NCBI GenBank assembly: GCA_003254905.1
Contig: QANU01021433.1
Span: 1 to 64,000 of the forward strand
DNA from: Nissolia schottii
Lineage: Eukaryota > Streptophyta > Magnoliopsida > Fabales > Fabaceae
Length of the DNA stretch: 64,000 nucleotides
Reading direction: 5' to 3'
Below, in pieces: positions 60,501-64,000 of the stretch. Within the stretch, counting starts at the first letter, position 1. Each line of letters opens with the position of its first letter. The translations under genes and the position numbers were made by a program. The notes below the pieces were generated by a model, which was not told where the DNA came from, searched no databases, and saw nothing but the letters and a program-made list of their open reading frames with translations.

Positions 60501-62932
60501 CCCATCATCTAAAAAACTATCAAACATAACCTAAGTGATGTGCAGTGTGTATCTACATTTTAAATTTGCTCCTTAGTGCTGAAGGAACTTTTGAGTTCCT
60601 AGAGCCTCTTTGGAAACTCAACTGGTGTCTTTCTAATACCTAGCAAAATGGAATTATTCTAATACCTAGCAAAAAGGAATTAAAGTGAGTAGTTACATTC
60701 AGCATATGGGAGGTCACTAATTGAACTTACAGAAACTATTAGCTGTTTTAAATTATTAAATGGTAATACATTCCTTTAATACTCCTGCAGAGGCCAGAAC
60801 ATAAAAAGAAAATATTTTAAAACATAAATATATAATATTTCAATTCTAAAGTTGTTGGCATGCTTGTAATCTACAAAACTGACTTGACATCAGTCACGTG
60901 GGTATAGACTTGACATAATCTTGACACTGATGTCTGATACATCATGGATGTTTTTGAAAATTTAACACGACATAAAATGCAATGTAGGTGTATTACACTA
61001 TTATTATTGATAAGTAACTCTTTAGTAAAGACATTACTTTTATTGATTCTTTGTTGCTCATCAAGTTTGAAAATTATTTTAGGCTCTGGAAGGTGCGCAG
61101 ATGGTTTTGGACATGAGCAATAATAAGAGAGTTGATACAGGATTATTAGAAAGGATCACAACGGAGGTGGAAAAGCGGCTAACAATTAATAATTCTGTGC
61201 CTTCTGTAGCTACTGATGATACACCCGCTACAGATCAATTCTGCAAGGTTGATTCTGGATCAGAACTTCAAGAGCAAGGATCTGGAGCATCTGCTGCTGG
61301 AAGATCACGTGAAACAGAGCAATTAATGTTGTTACTTGGAAAAGTTTTGCAGCAGGTACACAATTTTATCAAGATTCTGTTTGTGTAAATTTCTTCTCAA
61401 TGAATTGATGGGAACAATCCCACGCTTGTGGCAATGCAACTCAGTAATGTTTGCTATACAGACTTATAAGGTTGTGCAAAAGACAAGTAGCACATACAGA
61501 TTTTCAGTTTAATATTTGATACAGGTAGTTAAAAGTGGGAGTGGATGTGGACCTGAAATCTGGGGCTTATATGCTAAATGGCATAGACTTAATGGAGATC
61601 TCATGATGTGTTCTGAAGCCCTTATAAAGCAAGTTAGATCACTCCAGGTATGTCTCATAAGCATAGTTAAACTCTCGAGTTAACTCAAAACTCTTACGAA
61701 TTTACGATTTTACTACACAAAACGAGTTTAACACTTATGTATTGGTGAACTCTCGATTTTACTAGCGAGTTTACGAGTTAAAATCTACCTATGGGTTTAT
61801 GAGTTTACTTTAAAATGTACAAATTTTATAACTTTGTTAGATACTTATCTATTTTTGTTTATATTAGATAATATATATTGAGTTTATTTAGTTAATTTCA
61901 TATATTTATCATAATTGAGTTATTTTTTATTGAACTATAAAATAATACAGATACTAAATAAAATATGACGTAACCACTAAGTGTCATGTATTAAGGTGTA
62001 TTTTATGATATTTCTTTCATCAATTTAATTTAAAGTTAACATTATTCAATTTTAATTATAAATAAAATATTTAATCAAATTTAGTTCCTAATTACATTGC
62101 TTATAACATTTTTTTACGTATGTAAATTCATACTAGTTTACGATTTGAGTTTGCTGAGACTCCACGAGTTTACTTAAACTCTCGAGTTTAACAACCTTGC
62201 TTATATGTTAATGCACAATAAGAGATCCATTAATATCTTGATTTGTTGTCTTAGTGGTAGTTGTTAATAGCCAATTCATCATATAATGATTTTCAGTTTT
62301 ACTGTAGCATAATTGTATTCTTTCAGGGATCTGATACTTGGAAAGACCGAGATCGCTTCAAAAAGTTTGCAAAAGCATCCTTGGAACTTTGCAAGGTGTA
62401 TTGGGAAATTTCCTCATCTACTGGCAGTAAAAAAGAATTGTTTACGGCTGATATGCACCTGAAGAACATCATCAAACAGGCAAGATACTTGTTCTATAGA
62501 AATGCTGACATGTTTCTGATGTTTTAGGGTTAAAGAAATCAAGAAACACTGCGTTCTTCTTTCTCTTTACTTTCTGATTTAATTCTATTTTAAAGCATGG
62601 ATACGCCATTTTGGTGTTGCATTCATATGTTGGATGCGTGTTGTGAGATCTTATTCAACCCCAGCATGGCAGGACATAACATAAACAAGGCCATTCAAAA
62701 TTTGGAAATAGAAATTATACCTAAATTTTGAATTAGGTTGTCCTTCGTGCGTGCTTTGTGCTTCGCATAAATCTGCTTTACCTGTTTGCCTTGCCCATCC
62801 TGCAAATTTTTTCTAATTTATTACGTGTATTCTCAGGCTCAGAGCTTCTCTGATGAAGAAGAGTTCAGGAATCTTCAGGCTTGCCATGAAGAAGTGAAAA
62901 GCAAACTCCAATCGAATTCATTGCCTAGCTAA
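50779..62932 (+). CDS. Tetratricopeptide repeat protein, TTC27 homologue (At5g17270-like)
   Basis: Twenty exons: 50779-51182, 51310-51448, 52124-52455, 53310-53391, 53470-53761, 55778-55836, 56170-56259, 57350-57441, 57624-57722, 57829-57906, 58098-58182, 58305-58363, 58503-58572, 59043-59134, 59606-59668, 59803-59869, 61083-61355, 61525-61647, 62327-62479, 62837-62932. All frames join, giving 915 residues, close to the plant family length. The last intron uses a GC donor (CAG|GCAAGA). The N-terminal half is helical with conserved GPLKGLPRCPLALEAGDGG. TPR units lie at about residues 540-690 (for example ARDIEKALDAFTRAVQLDPD and NGEAWNNIACL, YPDGWFAFGAAALK). The C-terminus is acidic (AQSFSDEEEFRNLQ). 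TTC27-type proteins are poorly characterised scaffolds, and no catalytic motif is present. Introns 3, 5, 7, 16 and 18 contain repeats. Confidence 0.95.
52958..53146. mobile_element. MITE in TTC27 intron 3
   Basis: 189 bases with ends GGGCCCGTTTGGATT and TAATCCAAATGGGCTC (inverted). Flanking octamers GGAATGCA and GTAATGGA agree at 6 of 8 positions, consistent with a decayed hAT-type duplication. AT-rich interior, non-coding. Confidence 0.75.
53960..55777. repeat. Uncharacterised interspersed repeat in TTC27 intron 5
   Basis: Most of this 2-kb intron is unlike neighbouring introns. At about 55045-55300 the motif GCTGAGCGG (or its complement) recurs at least five times in a GC-rich stretch. The minus-strand frame 54911-55138 has no recognised domain. 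It may be a non-coding retrotransposon part; no LTR pair was found. Confidence 0.5.
56580..56716 (+). repeat. 69-bp tandem duplication in TTC27 intron 7
   Basis: The unit ACTGGATCAGAATTGAT ... GATAAACTCTCTTCTC occurs twice with a 69-base period and a few differences. Confidence 0.92.
57530..57561 (+). repeat. Poly-T run of 32 bases in TTC27 intron 8
   Basis: Thirty-two consecutive T residues. Length is likely to vary and may be inexact in the assembly. Confidence 0.9.
60201..60531. mobile_element. PIF/Harbinger-type MITE in TTC27 intron 16
   Basis: 331 bases. The left end GGCTATGTTTG and the complement of the right end GGTTATGTTTG form an 11-base inverted repeat with one mismatch. The flanks are TAA on both sides (60198-60200 and 60532-60534), the 3-base target typical of PIF/Harbinger (Tourist) elements. 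Non-coding. Confidence 0.8.
61657..62204. repeat. AACTCG/GAGTTTAC-rich interspersed repeat, copy 2, in TTC27 intron 18
   Basis: Outer ends ATAAGCATAGTTAAACTCTC and the complement of CTCGAGTTTAACAACCTTGC (then TTAT) are inverted, so this may be a complete non-autonomous DNA transposon. Internal phrases AACTCGAGTTTACGAGTT-like and an AT-rich core match the copy at 40495-40970. Confidence 0.65.
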
Positions 62933-64000
62933 ATGCTTGTTGGAGGTATCATTCCATTAGTTATTTCTAACTTCCAGGGTTTTCACCTGGCGTCCTCACA
63001 CTGGACCTCAACTGTTGTGCATGTAGCTTCCAGAAGACGTCCGAAGCTTGCTTTCAGAATCCTGAATGTGGCAATATTGAATGTATGACTGAAAGTAATA
63101 AGAGGGTGCTTTGTATCATATCATGTATGTTGCATATTTAACATTAACGAAAGCGCTATTTTTTTTTTTTATTACGTGGAAATGCAAATTGCATATTTTG
63201 TAGTCTGATAATGTACCATGTATCGTGTATTCACATTAGATTTATTCAGAGTTAATTATAAGAAAATTTATAATATCCGGCCTGATTATCGATTAGCACT
63301 TACGATATGTCTGCTGTCTAGTTTCCCTGGGTTCTTCGGAGAACATCTTTGTACAAGTAAACTTTTAAATTTGTTCTCGGAGTTATCGGTGTCGTTAAGT
63401 TTGTTCTTAATTATAAAAATGGTTATATTAGTCATCAAGATTATTAAAAGTTAATGAAGTTAATTTATGTGAAGGACTAATCTAACAATTACATGAAGAA
63501 ATTTGAAGATCCAAAAGTATAAATTATTGCGGTTTGGATTGGATTGATTTAGCTTAAATAGAAAAAATAATACAATCTAATCTAAATTTTAGCAGTTTGG
63601 ATTGAATTGGATTAATCGGTTTTAAATAAAATAAAATTTTAAAATTATAATGTTGTAAACTATAGATAGCTTAAGCCATTAAAATGAAAATATAATAATA
63701 AAAAAAAACTCATTTTTATGTGTAAAATGATATTTAAGTAAGAATGACAACAAAAATATAAAAATTATACAATAAATAAAAATTATTATAAGTAAAAGTA
63801 TAAACTTATCCATATAAAATTATATGATATGATATTTTCAATTTGGATTGGTTTTAAAAATTAAATCCAAAATCAAATCCAATTCAAGTGATTTTTAAAA
63901 AACAAGGTTCAAGCAAATCCAAACTTTTGCAATTTTGGTCAATTTTTTTTTTTTGTTTGGATCGATTAATAGTTGTAATTGGATTGAATTTGAACAGCCC
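62933..64000. other. 3' flank of TTC27 and start of a GGTTTGGATTGG-rich repeat
   Basis: The trailer of TTC27 probably ends near 63200. From about 63520 to the window end, phrases GGTTTGGATTGGATT, TTTGGATTGAATTGG and CAAATCCAA recur in both orientations in AT-rich DNA. This is a repeat that continues beyond the window. No gene was seen. Confidence 0.5.

Overview
This is plant nuclear DNA, most likely from a legume of the soybean/bean group. It has long genes with many GT-AG introns, AT-rich intergenic DNA, plant-only families (VQ protein, PLS-type PPR protein, CDPK) and plant retrotransposons. The legume call rests on the close resemblance of the CDPK to the soybean SK5 type as I remember it, and has not been checked.

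Layout: 1-1939 holds the 3' end of a broken Ty1/copia element with its LTR, followed by a GGT-rich simple repeat (1987-2370). At 4694-5248 (+) is a VQ-motif regulator, at 5585-8206 (-) an 873-residue PPR protein resembling SLG1, and at 12109-25161 (+) a 12-exon CLPTM1-family membrane protein. From memory these three correspond to the consecutive Arabidopsis loci At5g08480, At5g08490 and At5g08500, so this looks like a conserved syntenic block. Intron 5 of the CLPTM1 gene has been enlarged by an antisense, dead Ty3/gypsy chromovirus (14256-19703) with two about 508-bp LTRs and a perfect 5-bp target duplication.

From 26655 to 35782 lie two direct copies of a small hotdog-fold acyl-CoA thioesterase gene. 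The upstream copy is broken by a 4-nt deletion and has lost the His of its HGG motif; the downstream copy is intact. Between them are AT-rich repeats and a Tat/Ogre-type retrotransposon remnant with a second RNase H domain (30700-31817). At 37781-38301 (-) is a decayed PER1/PGAP3-like pseudogene. At 41301-43972 (-) is a complete 7-exon calcium-dependent protein kinase.

The most unusual region is 44755-49950: a minus-strand, multi-exon Ulp1-like (peptidase C48) transposon gene with four in-frame stops. It carries about 32 copies, all in one orientation, of the motif TGTGCAAACATTA. Sixteen are packed at about 22-bp spacing upstream of the gene and the rest lie in its introns. This resembles the motif arrays of VANDAL-type Mutator-like elements that encode their own anti-silencing factors. 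That comparison is an inference, and no transposase is visible.

The last third, 50779-62932 (+), is a complete 20-exon TTC27-like TPR gene (915 residues) whose introns hold several MITE-like insertions. All exon boundaries given for the intact genes were chosen by hand from splice signals, and each keeps the reading frame. The host genes are functionally unrelated; only the three-gene syntenic block and the thioesterase pair are related by ancestry or position.
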